This document shows positions 1 to 11,812 of a stretch of 64,000 nt of DNA, one piece after another (positions within the stretch are counted from its first letter, which is position 1; each line of letters starts with the position of its first letter). Source of the stretch: Rhodosporidiobolus odoratus (taxonomy: Eukaryota; Basidiomycota; Microbotryomycetes; Sporidiobolales; Sporidiobolaceae). Both the position numbers and the translations under genes were made by a program. The notes beneath the pieces were generated by a model that saw only the letters and a program-made list of their open reading frames with translations, was not told where the DNA came from and searched no databases. The DNA lies in the NCBI GenBank assembly GCA_034387635.1, contig JAOANU010000016.1, positions 558,001-622,000 on the forward strand. Reading direction: 5' to 3'.

Positions 1-1967
1 AACTCTCCTTTTCTCCGCTACCGTCACCGAGTCGATCTCTCAGCTCACGAGGTTGAGCATGAACAAGCCTGTCAGGGTTAAGATCGATGAGATGGGCGCT
101 GCGGCGAAGGGATTGGATCAGGAATGTACGTTTTTTAACCTCCGGGCTGTTCCTGCGCAGTGTGCTCTCGCCCTTGCAGAACAGCGACCACAGCGCTGCT
201 TTTGCGATAGGAAGCACGTACTGATGACGTACGCTCTCGCAGTCCTCCGTGTTCGCGGCGACAAAGCCGGCGAGTCGATCGAATTCAACTCGCGCTCCGG
301 AGAACGACACCGCGAAGCCCTCCTCATCGCCCTCTGCACTCGCTCCTTCTCTACCGGCCGCACTATCATCTTCTTCCGTTCGAAAGCCCAAGCCCACCGA
401 ATGAAGATCCTCTTCTCCCTCTTTGGGCAGGGACTCGAGAGGAGCGATGAATTGCACGGTGATTTGACTCAGGAACAGAGGTTGAGCAGCTTGAAGAAGT
501 TTAGGGAGGGTGAGATTGGATTCTTGTTGGCTACGGATTTGGCTAGTCGTGGGTGCGTTGCGGTTCTCTGCCTTCCCTTACTTTTCTTTTTGCCTGCCAA
601 GTTCGCCGAGAAAGGGGACTGATGAGGGATTGTGCTGCCCGTACAGTCTCGACATCAAGGGTATCGAGAACGTCATCAACTACGAGATGCCCCGGTCCCT
701 TGAAATCTACCTTCATCGTGTCGGACGTACCGCCCGTGCTGGAAAGAAAGGCCGGTACGCCTGCACCTTCGTCTCTCTTTCTACCGTTCTCGAGCCAACC
801 CTGCCCATCCTGCAGCGCGCTCACCCTCGTTGGCGAGTCTGATCGAAAACTCGTCAAGCTCGCCATGAAGCACGCCCCGCCAGAGTCTATCAAGCAGCGA
901 ACGGTTCCGGCCGACGCCGTCTCGATTGTCTCGAAACAGCTGCGTGCGTTGGACGGCGAAGTCAAGGAGGTGGTTAGGGAGGAGAAGATGGAAAAGGAGG
1001 CACGTCTCATTCTCATTCTGCGTGCGGATCTCCCGGCGATTCTTTCTGCGGAGTCCTACGTTCGCGCGATAGTCCGATAGTCCATGGTCTACCTCGGCTA
1101 TGGCATCCAGGAATTGGAGTTTCCGGTGCCGATGCTGACCCTGCTCTCTCTTTTTCATTGAGTGTGCAGTTCCGTCGCGGTAACATGGAGCTCGTCAAGG
1201 CGCAGAACATGCTCGAGCATGAGGCAGAGATCAAAGCTCGACCCGCACGAACTTGGTTCCAGAGCCAGAGTGAGAAGAACGCTGCGAAGAGTAAGTCATA
1301 GTTCTTCTACCCTGACTATACAGCCGTTTTCTGCCTGCGGACGAGCAAGCTGTAACGGGAGACGAGCTGATCTTTGCTACCTAACGCTGGCAGACATCGG
1401 CACGGCAGCACACAATGCCAAGTTCCCGGAGAAGGCCAACAAGCGGGGTCTGTCGCTTGATGACGATGACGAGCAGCAGACCAAGGCGGTGTGTCATGTT
1501 TCACGCCCTCTCGAGACCCTAACAGCACTGACTCTACTTCCTCTCAAACTGCCCCGACTGTTGCTCCTCAACGCTTTGTCTCTGCCTTGCAGCCCAAGCG
1601 CACTCCCTTCTCCGGCCTCTCCCGACGAGAAAAACGTCGCAAGATCGCCATGCGCGATGAAGAAGACGACCGCGAAGACGGTTCCTTCGACGCCGTCAAC
1701 CACTCAATCCGATCCGCCAAGAAGGCCGCCTTGCCCGGAAGGCTCTCTTACGCCGCACCTGAACGACCGGACGGAGAGCAGGGACAGAAGAAGAAAAAGC
1801 CCAAGGTGGGCAAATTCGATAGGGAGATGGGAGTCGCTTCGGGCGGTGGGGCGGGGGAGAAGAGGCCGGGGAAGAGGGAGAGGGATTTGTTGAGGGGTGG
1901 CGATGGGAAGGGGGGAAAGGTCAAGAATAAGTTGGGCAGTATGGGGCCAAAGCAGAAGAGGAAGTAG
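1..1967 (+). CDS. DRS1: ATP-dependent RNA helicase DRS1 (DDX27 family), 3' part
   Basis: The 5' end lies outside the window. The first visible codons read LLFSATV, helicase motif III (SAT). Later exons carry the RecA2 domain: TIIFFRSK, then [10 protein letters not shown] and [15 protein letters not shown] (motif V), then [14 protein letters not shown] (motif VI). The DRS1-typical tail follows: [43 protein letters not shown], and a Lys/Arg/Gly-rich end. Seen splice sites include introns 126-242, 553-646 and others of about 50-100 nt. DRS1/DDX27 is a nucleolar DEAD-box ATPase needed for 27S pre-rRNA processing and 60S assembly; that function is from family knowledge. The stop codon is at 1965-1967. 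The family is confident, because the C-terminal region separates DRS1 from other DEAD-box proteins. Confidence 0.9.
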
Positions 1968-1987
1968 GGTCAAGGTCCTCGGGCGTG

Positions 1988-3676
1988 CTATGTACGCTGC
2001 TTTTCTACCCGTGTGCTTGCACGATGCCCAAGGGAGTTGACCTTTTCAGCAAGCGTGTAGCCGGACTCTGGCCGCTTGACTGCACTGGGGTCGTCTTTCA
2101 GAGTATGGGTCTGCGCCTGCACGTCCGCCTCCTGCTGAGCTGCCTCGTACCGCCTCATCTCCTTGACAAGCGCCTCATGCACATCCAAGCCCTCCTGAAT
2201 CGCTCCAATCTTGAGCTCCACCTCTCGCCTGCGCTTCATCGGGTCTCGCTTAATGACCGACCGCTCGAACGCCACAGCTGCTCCGAGAAAGCTTCGTGCT
2301 GCAGGCAGCCTGAACCCGTCCAACCCGTCCAACCAAATCGGAACTGGCCAACCGCCAAAAATGTGTCGAAAGAAGGGATAGGGGCCACCCGAAAGGATCC
2401 GGGATGCCGATCGCCTTTTGGACTTCTCCCCTTTCGAGGGCACTAGGTACGTCTGCGCTGCCTCGTATCCTCTGGTATCCAGCGGCTATCCGACTGATTC
2501 TGCCGCATGCTGGCAGAAGAACTTGAGGACCTGGACGACCAGGCGAGGGAAGAAGGCGGACGAGGGCGATGACTGCGACGGAAACAGGATAGCGCGAAGG
2601 AAGTGGAAGCGGGTAAAAGCGATGTGAATCGACAGCTCCTCGAGGGCGGGTAGGGAAGCGATCTCTTCCCATATCGCTGGCGGCAGAGGCATCTCCGCGA
2701 CGAAGTTTCGGAGACGAGTGAACCGGCCAATGAGTGGCCCTAGCACTACCTGCCTCTGGCTCGAAATAGAGTCGACATCGTTACTGGACAGCCAGGCCGA
2801 CGCATAGCCCGTATGCTGCAGCCGCAGTACCTCGAGCTTCGCCGGCGGCAGGGCCATTACGACAGAATCGAGAGCCAGTCCTGGTGCATCGACGTAGATG
2901 GTGGCTGATCTGAGATCCGCGAAAGAGGCAAAGAAGTCCAGCTTGTCGTGCGTCCACCCATCGCAAGGACCATCCAATTTCATGTAGACTTCGCTAATGA
3001 ATACTGCCAGAGCTGATAATAGGCGACGGGCGAGAGACCGTCCTCGCCACCGCGCCGCTGCGCCTCGTGGTCGACATGCAGAAAAAGGTTTGCGAGAGAT
3101 GGGAACGTTTTCGGCAGGGTGACTGCGAGTTGCCCATCGACGAAGTGGTAGTCGAGATGAAGGCTAAGCTGCGCGAGTTGTGGAAAGGACGAGTCGGAGG
3201 AAGGCCCTAAAAGTCGGACGAAGGATTCCGTGTCGGCAACCTCGACACGACAAAGGTTGTTGAACCCACGTTGAACCGCCAAATCAGGTCGCCCGGATAA
3301 CGCAAGGGACCAGGGTATGAGAGTGGTCCTAATCCTGTCACGACAGCGTGCACGGCGTCGTCCGTCTTGAATGGATCCAGTGTCGCCGGACGCCGGAAGA
3401 GTGCTGAGCGGACGAGCAGTGCCAGCTCGGGCTGGTCTGTCAAGAGCTTGCTGAGCTCGTATGTCTTTTGGTCGTGGCTCAGTACAATGCGAGTGAATCT
3501 GCAGCGACGGGCGGATGGCACGGCATTTAAGTAGAGATCTGAACCGGGCGGTAGAAGGGCAAAGGTCTTGGCGATAAGCTCGGGGAGAAGCCTACTGAAG
3601 TAGTCGTGCTGCGAGAGGAAGATCAGCTCCTTCAAAGAACTGAAAGGCGGAATGCACGTACAGCAGAGCTGGACAT
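1988..3676 (-). pseudogene. Decayed F-box-like protein gene (paralogue A)
   Basis: A paralogue of the gene at 4049-5648, matched along its whole length. The two-exon start is shared: a short exon ending at 3662, a 53-nt intron 3661-3609, then exon 2 beginning HDYFSRLLPELI (F-box-like). Homologous blocks then appear in three reading frames. First lesion: an 11-bp tandem duplication (8-mer gttgaacc at 3259-3266 and again at 3270-3277) shifts the frame inside the segment equal to the partner's RFNNLRRFEVADTES. Second lesion: a deletion near 2990-3015 removes about 20 codons and shifts the frame again. Third lesion: TAG at 2486-2488 interrupts the frame before GYEAAQTYL. The tail to 1988 still aligns (WLDGLDGF, AIQEGLDVHEALVKEM). 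No intron of plausible length explains the frame changes. Best read as a pseudogene; the partner supplies the reference. Confidence 0.8.
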
Positions 3677-4048
3677 TGTTGACATAGTGGGCGAAGCTGA
3701 AGCCGTTGCGGAGGGAAAGTCGAAGGAGACTGGGGGACGAGACGGGAGGCAGGTCGGACGTAGAGACAAGTAGCAAGACGGCGCAGCTAGAGTGCAAGCA
3801 GCCTTTTGAGGTACAGGAGCCGATCGCGAGGAGGCAAGACGGACCAAAGTTGTTGGCTCAGGCGATGTCGCTTTGACCGCGTCCTCAGGAGCCAGCATCA
3901 AGCTATTAGTGTCCCGTGCGAGAGTCCAATGTCGGTATCGATCCCTTCAGAGCGTTTCGAGCAAAGGCAGCTACGACGGGACCTTCTCAAACGCGAGCCC
4001 TGAGAGTCTCCTTTGCTGGATTCATGACAAACGGATGTTCCCCTTGAA
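3677..4048. other. Intergenic spacer between the two F-box-like copies
   Basis: This lies between the 5' end of the decayed copy and the 3' end of the intact copy, both on the minus strand. Short open frames cross it, but none aligns between the two copies. The decayed copy's promoter, if any, would be here. I see no repeat or RNA gene. Confidence 0.4.
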
Positions 4049-5648
4049 CTACCACCTCCACTTGCACGGGCTAGCTTCACCTCCCCCCAGCGCTGCTGCA
4101 TACCGCCCCATCTCCTTGACTAAGGCCTCATGCCGATTCAAGCCCTCCTGGATCGCCTCCACCTTGAGCCTTACTTCTCGCCTGCGCCCTATCCGGTCCA
4201 GCTTGCCGTAAGCCTCTTCGAAAGCTGTGACCTCCTTCAGAAAGGTATGCGCCGCAGGCACACCAAATCCCTCAAGCCAGTACGGTACTTCCCAGCCAAA
4301 AGAACGGAGGACGCTGTTGGCCTCCCGCACCTCCTTGCTCCCGGCAGTGCTTCCGCCCTTTGATGCTGCTAGGTACATCTGGGCAGCCTCGTACCCCTGG
4401 ACCTGGAGAGGCTGCCGTTCAAGGTGCGCTGCCTGACGGAAGAAGAATGTCTGCACCTTGACGAGGAGGGGTGGGAGGTAGGTGTAAGGTGCGAGCGAAG
4501 GCGAAGGGAGAAGTAGAGGGAGAATGAGATCGAACGAAGCAACGACCCTGACATCGATTGTGAGTACTTCGAGTGCGGGCAGAGAAGGGATCTCTTTCGC
4601 CCAGACCGATGGCGGAAGAGGGAGTTCAAGGGCGAGGTTGCGCAGGCGGGTAAAACGGAGGAAAGTTCCTTCTATCGGCCTTCTGTGACGGGAGACGCTG
4701 AGGAAGTCGATACCAGACAACGAAAGTGGAGCGAAGCCGGTATGCTGGATCCGCAGAGCTTCCAATCTCGCAGGAGGTAGCGCCGCGAGGACAGAGTCGA
4801 GGGCTTCTCCCGAGCCGTCGGCTTCGACGGTGACCACTTTGAGGTCTGAGAAGGCGTCGAAGAAGTCCTGGGCTCCGTGGAGCCAACCATCAGACGGGCC
4901 GTTCAGCTCGATCCAGACCTCGGCAGCCCGCACCTCGACGCTGGATCCAGCCCTGCTCGAAGGGTCCCCAGCCGACTTCCACTCCTGGAAGAGCTGGTGG
5001 ATGACGGGCGACAGGCCTTCCTCGCCGCCTCTCCGTTGCGCCATGTGGTCGACATGCAAAGAGAGTGTGGCTAGGGAGGGAAAGGCTGCGAGGGCGAGGG
5101 CGAGTCGTCCATCGAGGAAGTGATAGTCGAGGTTCAGGATTAGGTGTTTGAGAAAGGGGAGAAAGGGGAGTGTTGCAGGGTGGAGTAGCCGAACAAGGGA
5201 TTCCGTGTCGGCGACCTCGAAACGACGAAGGTTGTTGAAGCGGCATACGATGTCACACGGCAACCGCAGCGCCGCCAGGCGAGACAGCTGCCCCAGGTGC
5301 GTCAACACGTCGTACACCTCGGCATCGGTTTGCAGCTGATCCAGCAGGGACGAGCGTTTCAGCGTGACGGCGCGCACGCAGTTTGCCAGATCCGGGTCGT
5401 CATCCAACAGCACGCCGAGCCGATACACGCTCCAGTCTGATCCTATCGAGAGCTTGGTGAGACTTCGACGACGAGCGGACGGGACGACCTGTCTCGCAAA
5501 GTAGAGGTAATGACCGGGTGGGAGCAGCGCGAAAATTTTGTCGACAAGCTCGGCAGGAAGTGATAAGAAGTAGTCCCTCTGCGGAAAAAGGAGTCAGCAG
5601 TAGGAAGGGTAGAGAACCAGGAGGACTAACAGAAGGATTGGGCATCAT
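4049..5648 (-). CDS. F-box-like protein with leucine-rich segments
   Basis: Exon 2 (5578-4049) is one long open frame of about 509 codons. It begins RDYFLSLPAELVDKIF, an F-box-like LPxELxxxIF core, followed by alternating hydrophobic segments of the degenerate leucine-rich kind (LKHLILNLDYHF, LATLSLHVDH, LRNLALELPLPP, LEVLTIDVR). It ends with a charged helical segment (RRREVRLKVEAIQEGL). Exon 1 is proposed as the short ATG-ATG exon 5648-5631, with a 52-nt intron 5630-5579. The decayed copy has the same arrangement, which supports this start. F-box proteins usually recruit substrates to SCF ubiquitin ligases through Skp1. Whether this one does is inferred from the motif alone, and fungi often expand such families without known substrates. 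A longer exon 1 in another frame (up to 5907) cannot be excluded. Confidence 0.7.
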
Positions 5649-6626
5649 CGCACGGTCGAAAGGGAGCTTCGGAGTGAAGGGCGGCGTGCAACGACGTGGA
5701 CAGGTCAAAGTCGCGCAGGTTGCAGCGAAGGAAGAGCAAGCAACAGGCAAGGGACAAGGAAAAGGAGTGTGGGGGTGTGGTGGGGGAGAGGAGAGCAGGA
5801 AAACGGAGAAGCCGGCCAGGAGGAGACGGATAGAAAGGAGTCGAATGTTGCCAAGAGGCGATCAACGTTATTAAAACGTTATCAACGGCGCCTGAGCGCG
5901 GTTCCATCTCGAAGGGTGACTTAGGTTTCCTGGTTACTCGAAACCCTCTGGTTGCAACGCTACATATGAGGTCGAAAAAGTCTCTGTCCAGGGCGACAAC
6001 AGACGGGAGTGTAAGCGGTGCCAGGGAAAAGAAGAAGATAGTTGAACTTACGGGTCAGAAGACCGTGATCCAGCAAACTCCTCGATACGCGACTCTTCAC
6101 GATCCACCCTGCGATACCCGGCCTCATACCGCAACACCGCACGGCGCAGCTTGTCCAGCTGTGTAGGGCATAGAAAGAACCGAGATCGACCGCCCTAACC
6201 CCTAGTTCCGCAGGCTGTCATCCCTTCATGCACTGCCAGCGTTGACCGTAGACCACACATAGCGCCAGAAAGTCAATCGTCTTCTGAGCCATGGTTGATT
6301 CGCATGGTGACGTACATCACTGCTGGAAGTGAGGCGACGGCAGAAGGGAGACGAGGGCCGAGTATGCGACTGTCGAGTTGCAGTTCGAGTCCAGGAACGA
6401 ATGTCGGGATCTAAAAGGAGGGAAGTCGTGCTTTATCCGCAGAGAGAGGGGAGGAGCGGAAGAGAGGTGTCTTGAGTGGAGGAGCGGATCAGGTAAGCGG
6501 TCTCTGCTTGGCCCCCGGGTAGGAACTCCTCCATTGCTGAATCGCGGTATCGCTCGACACAGGGTTCCGCCGGGTCCGCAGCGGTTCCAAGCCAGGTACA
6601 TCGAATTCGAAGAGGAGAAACAGGGT
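5649..6626. other. Region upstream of the F-box-like gene; no convincing gene
   Basis: Only short open frames occur on both strands, none with a recognisable motif. Continuing the F-box-like fragment at 6627-6857 downstream on the minus strand gives no segment resembling the leucine-rich body of the paralogues. Confidence 0.4.
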
Positions 6627-6857
6627 TCAGAGCCGTTGATTGCTCGTCACACGGATGTGCCGCCACCGCTGCTCCTGAGCGAGAGCGAGAAACCGCTCGG
6701 AAAGGTAGAGGTGAGGACCGAGACCGGCGGAGACGGTGATGTAGCGCAGGAGTTCGGTCGGGAGGGTGGAGAGGCGGTCACGCTGCATGAGGACCTGGTC
6801 AGATCTGATTCGAAAAGGAAGAGAGGGAAGAGTGCGTACGGGAGGAACGGACGACAT
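6627..6857 (-). pseudogene. F-box-only fragment, third family member
   Basis: A 76-codon minus-strand frame contains RDRLSTLPTELLRYI followed by LYLSERFLALAQEQRWRHIRV. This resembles the F-box segment of the gene at 4049-5648 (RDYFLSLPAELVDKIF, then LYFARQVVPSARRRSLTKL). The leucine-rich body that should follow is absent before the stop at 6627. It could be a truncated relic or a first exon whose later exons I cannot recognise. Its position next to two paralogues favours a relic of local duplication. Confidence 0.45.
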
Positions 6858-7345
6858 GGTCGGATGAAAAGTACGGCGAGGAGTGACGACGACGCTCTGG
6901 ATGTTGCGCTTCGGCAGTGGCCTTCAAAAAGTGTTTCTGCTCAAGCCAGTCGAGGAAGAAAATCCATCAAGCGCAAGAGACAGGCTCGACAAAAGGCCGG
7001 AGGGAACAAAGGGAGACGAGGAGGGAAGGCACTAAGACCTCGTCCAAGGCTGGCGGACGATTCAGCATAGCTTACTGCGCTCCTGATGGTAGATTCGCTC
7101 GGTTCAGCATGTCGGAGGGAGGCGTAGAAGCCGATTCTTGGTTCTTGTCGACTCTCGAGGCTGGCTTGGCTTTAAACCTCTTCCTCGCTATCCCGCTCGA
7201 GGCTTGACACGCTTCTGGACTGTCTCAAACACCATCTTGGTACCCGCACAGGCCGTCGACTTCGTCTCGGGCGACGTCTCATCCCTTGATTCCTCCCCTA
7301 CCTCACTTTCCCCTCCAGCTCCCCCACTTTACCAATCAACCCGGA
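6858..7345. other. Intergenic region upstream of the SVIP-like gene
   Basis: No coding segment is supported. The last 100 bp before the ATG at 7346 is pyrimidine-rich (CCTCC/CTCC runs), as before several other genes in this window, so it probably holds the promoter and 5' UTR. Confidence 0.4.
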
Positions 7346-7872
7346 ATGGGCCAACTATGCGGCAGAGAAGACCACTTTGACCGTCTAGGCACAAAAGGCA
7401 ACGTCCTAGGCTCATCCGCCTCCCCTCCAGCCAACACTGCCTCAGCTGCCCCACCTTCCACTCCCGCAACGGCCTCGGCAGGCTACTCGGTCACCAGTAA
7501 GGGCAAGAGCGCGGGCTCAACTAGTCCACCTCAGAGACTTGGAGGAGGAGAAGCGCCGGGACCAGAGTCGGATGCAAGGAGGGAAGCTATGCTGAAAGCG
7601 GCCGAAGCGAGGGGGAAAGCGGTAAGCTAGACCTGCGGGGACATCGCCTGTATCGAGGCTTTACACATTGCCCCTGCAGGCCAACACACGAGGTACGCCT
7701 GGAGGCGGAGGCAAGCTGGCATCGCAATTGGCGGCGCAGACGAAAGATGGAGGAAGAGCAGCCGAAGCAAGGATGGAAGCAGAGCGGCGCGGCGAGCAGT
7801 TGGTGGTACGCTCAATCTCTCTCGAGAGTATGCTGGCATGGGCTGACACGTCTTACACTACAGTGGGATTAA
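7346..7872 (+). CDS. Small N-myristoylated-type protein, SVIP-like
   Basis: Three exons: 7346-7621, 7680-7805 and 7864-7872, with 58-nt introns bounded by GT and AG. The product is about 136 aa. It starts MGQLCGRE, so a glycine at position 2 and a nearby cysteine make it a candidate for N-myristoylation and palmitoylation. The middle is Ser/Pro/Ala-rich. The C-terminal half is helical and charged (ARREAMLKAAEARGKA, AARMEAERR-like), ending LVWD. This layout, MG-x-L-C then an Ala/Arg-rich helix, resembles the small VCP/p97-interacting protein SVIP and its fungal relatives, but the likeness is loose. It converges with the DUF4602 gene; the stops are about 110 bp apart. Confidence 0.6.
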
Positions 7873-7980
7873 AGCGGTCGGAGCAATCGAGTTTCCCCTT
7901 TCCCTTGTTGTTTACCTCTCTCCGGGAAATGCAGTCTATCTTTACGGAACCTCCGCGCTGCGTTCCAGTCGCCGAGTGGC

Positions 7981-9408
7981 CTACTTCCCTCCCGGCCCAT
8001 TGACCTTCCGGATCTCATGCTTGCTGAGCGAGATTTGCCCTCGTCCCCATTTGCCGACCGCTCCACTCAATCCTCTCTGCCTCTTGTCCGTCCCCTCAGC
8101 CTTCCTCTTCTCCTTCAGCGTGAGCGCCTCGCGTCCCATACCCATCGTACCCTTCTTGCTCCCCGTTGCATTGCCCGCCGCTTCGTCTCGCTGCTGGGCT
8201 CGCTTAAGGTTCGCGGCGTTTTGCCCGCGACGGAGGGTTCGAGGAGCGTTCTTTGGCAGTGGCGTGTGTCCTTTCAGGGCTTTGGTCTTTTCGATGGGGA
8301 GATCGCGGAGGAGGTCGGGGAGAGAGGCGGAGCCACCAGAAGCGAGAGGCTTGATCAGCGCAGAGAGGTGCGAGTCGAGTTTGTCGAGGTGTCTGCGGGA
8401 AAAGGTCTCGTCAGTACTTCCAAAAAGAGGATCAGCGAAAGCAAAGCGTACGACTCTTCCGCCGCATCCGCTGCCGCTTTTTCCGGCGTCTGGGCGGCGG
8501 CGGCAGCACCGCCCGCCTTGGCCTTTGCAGCCGCCGCCGCTTTAGCCTTTGCCTTTCCTCCCACATATCGCACATTTGCCTCGTCCGCTATCGAGTGCTT
8601 GTGGTGCAGATTCTTGATTTTGCCAGCCTGTGCGTGGTGAGGGAAGTCAGCTCTGCAGAATCAAAGCGGGAGGGGCAGTCGAGGAGAAGGCTCACCTTGA
8701 AATCTCGCAGGTCTTTCTTGTCTAGTGGTGCACTACCTGTATCTAGTGCAGGTCCCCCTCGTCCAGGCTCAACGAAGGCCACAACCTCAGCGGCAGAAGA
8801 AGCTATACAGCCTCGAAAGAAGGAGAATAAGTCCACAAATCGCAAAGAAAAAGCGTGAATCATGCGACGCACCTACCCGCCCCTCGTCTCGTTCGTCGAC
8901 ATCTTCGTCATCCTCGTCTTCGTCTTCACTCTCCTCCTCTCCCTCCAAATCGTCCATCCCCATGTCCCAAACACTTTTGACCTCCCTCGTCCCCGCCTCA
9001 GCCGGTTCCTTGCTCGTCGAGGCGACTGGCAAATGAAAGTCAAGCATGGCAGCTTGATGTGCCTCTAGCGCGGCGAGCATCTGCGCTCGTCGTGACTCTT
9101 CGTCGTCGTCGTCGGTGTCCGCGTCCTCATCTCCATCGGCAGCTGGTGCACCTGCTACGGAGCCCGTTTCAGAGTCGCTCGAGCTACCCGAGCTAGAAGC
9201 ACCGTAGCGTGGTCTGTACCGTGGAGCTTGTCAGCTCACGCAGCGCTCCAACCGAGCAAGAATGGACTCACCGATTCGACTGTCTCGCTTTCGGAGGACG
9301 AGGACGAGCGGCAAGTTTAGCCCTCTTCGAAGGCGGCGGGGCCGTTGCGCGTGCTTTGCCCTTGTCCTGTGAGTTGACTTGAGGTGCTTTGCGCTTGTTT
9401 GCGAGCAT
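7981..9408 (-). CDS. FAF1/C1orf131-like (DUF4602) ribosome-biogenesis protein
   Basis: About five exons on the minus strand. Exon 1 starts MLANKRKAPQ and is Lys/Arg/Pro-rich. Exon 2 (after GTGAGT...CAG, ending near 9223) is acidic and Ser-rich and holds the segment VKSVWDMGMDDL. Next come a KKDLRDFK segment, an Ala/Lys-rich segment, and a last exon with RTLRRGQNAANLKR and GKWGRGQISLSKHEI near the end. The last motif resembles the conserved C-terminal block of the DUF4602/C1orf131/yeast Faf1 family, which acts in small-subunit pre-rRNA processing in the nucleolus. The assignment rests on overall composition plus that block, so it is probable rather than certain. The stop is at 7981-7983. Confidence 0.55.
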
Positions 9409-9589
9409 TCTGTGCGGAACGAGGGAAGTTGAGGAGGTTAAGCCGTGCTCTCTCTTTCGGCGCAGGGGAGGCGGTGAAGATGATACTTCATCCGTCCCGA
9501 GCCGAGACGTCACAGGGCACACTACGCTACTGCTACAACACCTTTGGGCCTGGGCGAAGCCCTCGCGAAAGACGAGAAGGAAAACCCCC

Positions 9590-11812
9590 TCAGGCCCCAG
9601 CAGCGAACCTAACCACCTTCGTCTCCAACGTCTTGGTATTAACCAATACCACCTCCCCGGTTTCACAGAACTTGGGCAACAGCACCACCCTGACTTTCCT
9701 CACCTGTTCCTCGCCCTCCTCGTCCAAGACGGTAGATGAGACGATTCGAGTCGCGAAGGAAGGTTGGTTGCCGATGAAGTAGACGTGAGGGGCTTGTTTA
9801 AGGATAAAAGGGTCACGGTCGACGAAGGGGTAGCACCCTATTGTGTGAAAGCGGTCAGCGAGAGCTGAGTACGAGAAAAGGGCGGGGGAAAGGGAGAAAG
9901 AAGTAGAGGCTCACAAAGAGTATCTGGGCAAGTCGGTGCAACGTGACTCCACTCGAGCGTCTGCCTCGCCACTTCGAGCCGGTCCTCCCCATCCAGATAC
10001 TTGAACATGTCATCTATCGTCTGTCCGCTCGTTCCAAAGAAACTCGTCCCTCCAACATCGCACCAAAACGGATTTGTCCGAGCGGTAAAGCCTTCGAAAG
10101 TGGCGGCGTTGGGCAGGAGAGCGGGGTGAAGGGGTTGTTGAGGCATAGTTGGTTCGCAGGGATCAGATTCACCTGACATGATATCGACGGGTATGGACGG
10201 CGCGAGTTCGGCGAGAAAGGCATCGAGGGCGTCGGTTGGTTTCGAGGTGTAGCGTGATGAGTCGTACCCGTATGTTTTCTACATAGCCGAAGAGTGAGCG
10301 AGGGCTGTCTCGGATGGGGGAGATGCGGGGAGCGCACCTTCTTCGGCTCTTCCAGCGTGCTCAGTTGCGGCTGCACCAGCGAGTTTCCCGCCAGAATCAA
10401 CCTCGTCACCTTGACGGCATCCTCCTGGTCCTGCTTGCGGGTCACGTCAGTCCTCTTGTTCCGGAACAACCGCTCGTAGCTCAGCGCACCTCCTCTTCCC
10501 CAGCCTCCCCCAACAACCATTCCAATAACAGCTCGGCCCTAATATCCGCAACGTCACTTGCGCTTCCCATCTCGAGTCCACTCGCGAGTGCCACCCATTC
10601 CCCATCTCCTTTCTGCTCAGCTTGTGGCGGTTGAGGCGCCATGCCCGGGTAACAGTATTCAAAGACTTCGAAATCACCCGAGGCGGTTTCGACGCCAAGG
10701 GCGGCGAGAATGGTTCCTACAAGGCCAGAACAGGTTGTTAGCAATCATCCGAGAAGACGAGAGCCAACAGGAAGAAGCGAGGGCTCACCCGTCACGAAAA
10801 TGCCCTGCGAGTTGTCGATTTTCGATCCAACGAGACGGACACGTCCAGATTCATCCTCGAGCATGACCTCGTCATTAGTCGAATGGTACTTCCTTCTTGT
10901 CGCCGGAGCGGTGATATGGTGCTGCACGATAGAGTTAGCCCACCGAAATATGCTGTAAAGCTCGACAGAACGTACGTCCCGGGCGAGATCTTCGAGCACG
11001 TTGGGCTTCAAGGGCATGTCAACGTAGACGGTTCCGGTCACGTAGCAGAGTTTGCCGTTTTCGATTTCGAGGAGGCGGTGGACGTGTTTGGGTGGAGTGG
11101 TTACGCCTGAAGGATGTATGGAAAACAGGTTGGGAAGGTCAGCACACTGGGCGAGTCTTCAAGGCGACAGGCGTAGCGTTCTAGCGCCGCAAGATTTGAT
11201 CCTGTGTAGGTCGTCCGGAGACGGTAGCTGCGCGGCGTGTATGGCTCTCGCACTGAAGGAACAGTGCACAGTGTTCGAATGGCTCGCGACCTTCTTCCCC
11301 CACAGCATGGCGTACCACCAAGGAGGAGTGCGGACAGACCGAGTGTACCTTTAACTCATCCTATGTACCAGCAGGAGCTGGGCAGAGCAGTGAGCCCGGC
11401 AACAAGGTAATCCGCACTCTCGACCTCGAGGCGAAGGTGCCGCACACGGCCCGCTCGCCGGTGTTGCGCAGTCCTGCAGAGCGGCTGCCGGAGCAGGTCA
11501 AAACCAGCGAGGCCCTCCCTGCTCAGCCGCAACGCCCTCATCTCGTCGATTGACCTCGCGCATCAACGCGCCCTGGCCTTTCTCTGCGCTCCCTGACAAG
11601 CGTAGGAAGTTGTACGTACCCTCTAATCCCCTCTCCTCCCACCTCCTCCTCGCCTGCTCCTTCACCCTAAGTTGTAGAGCCTTGAGCCGAGACCAGTACA
11701 AGTTGGCGTATTGCTGCCCGAATTGCTTGTCGTGTGGATCGGTGAGGAAAGAGGGACGGTCCTTGTCGTCTGGGGATGGGAGGGAGAAGGTCGAGGCTAG
11801 ACGAGTGGGCAT
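9590..11812 (-). CDS. POL31: DNA polymerase delta small subunit (POLD2/Pol31/Cdc1)
   Basis: Start ATG at 11812 gives MPTRLASTF, then QFGQQYANLYWSRLKAL, the N-terminal signature of POLD2. Next come VYVDMPLKPNVLEDLARDV (compare the 'GT-F--M-LKP-IL' segment of the family), DEVMLEDESGRVRL, GIFVTG, and FEVFEYCYPGMAPQP. The inactivated calpain/phosphodiesterase core follows: RLILAGNSLVQ, then PTMPQQPLHPALLP, TNPFWCDVGGTSFFGTSGQ and APTCPDTL. The end has PHVYFIGNQPSF and KVRVVLLPKFCETG. Seven or so short introns interrupt it. The protein is the B-subunit that tethers Pol3 and Pol32 in polymerase delta. All diagnostic blocks are present in order, so I see no sign of decay. Confidence 0.92.
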
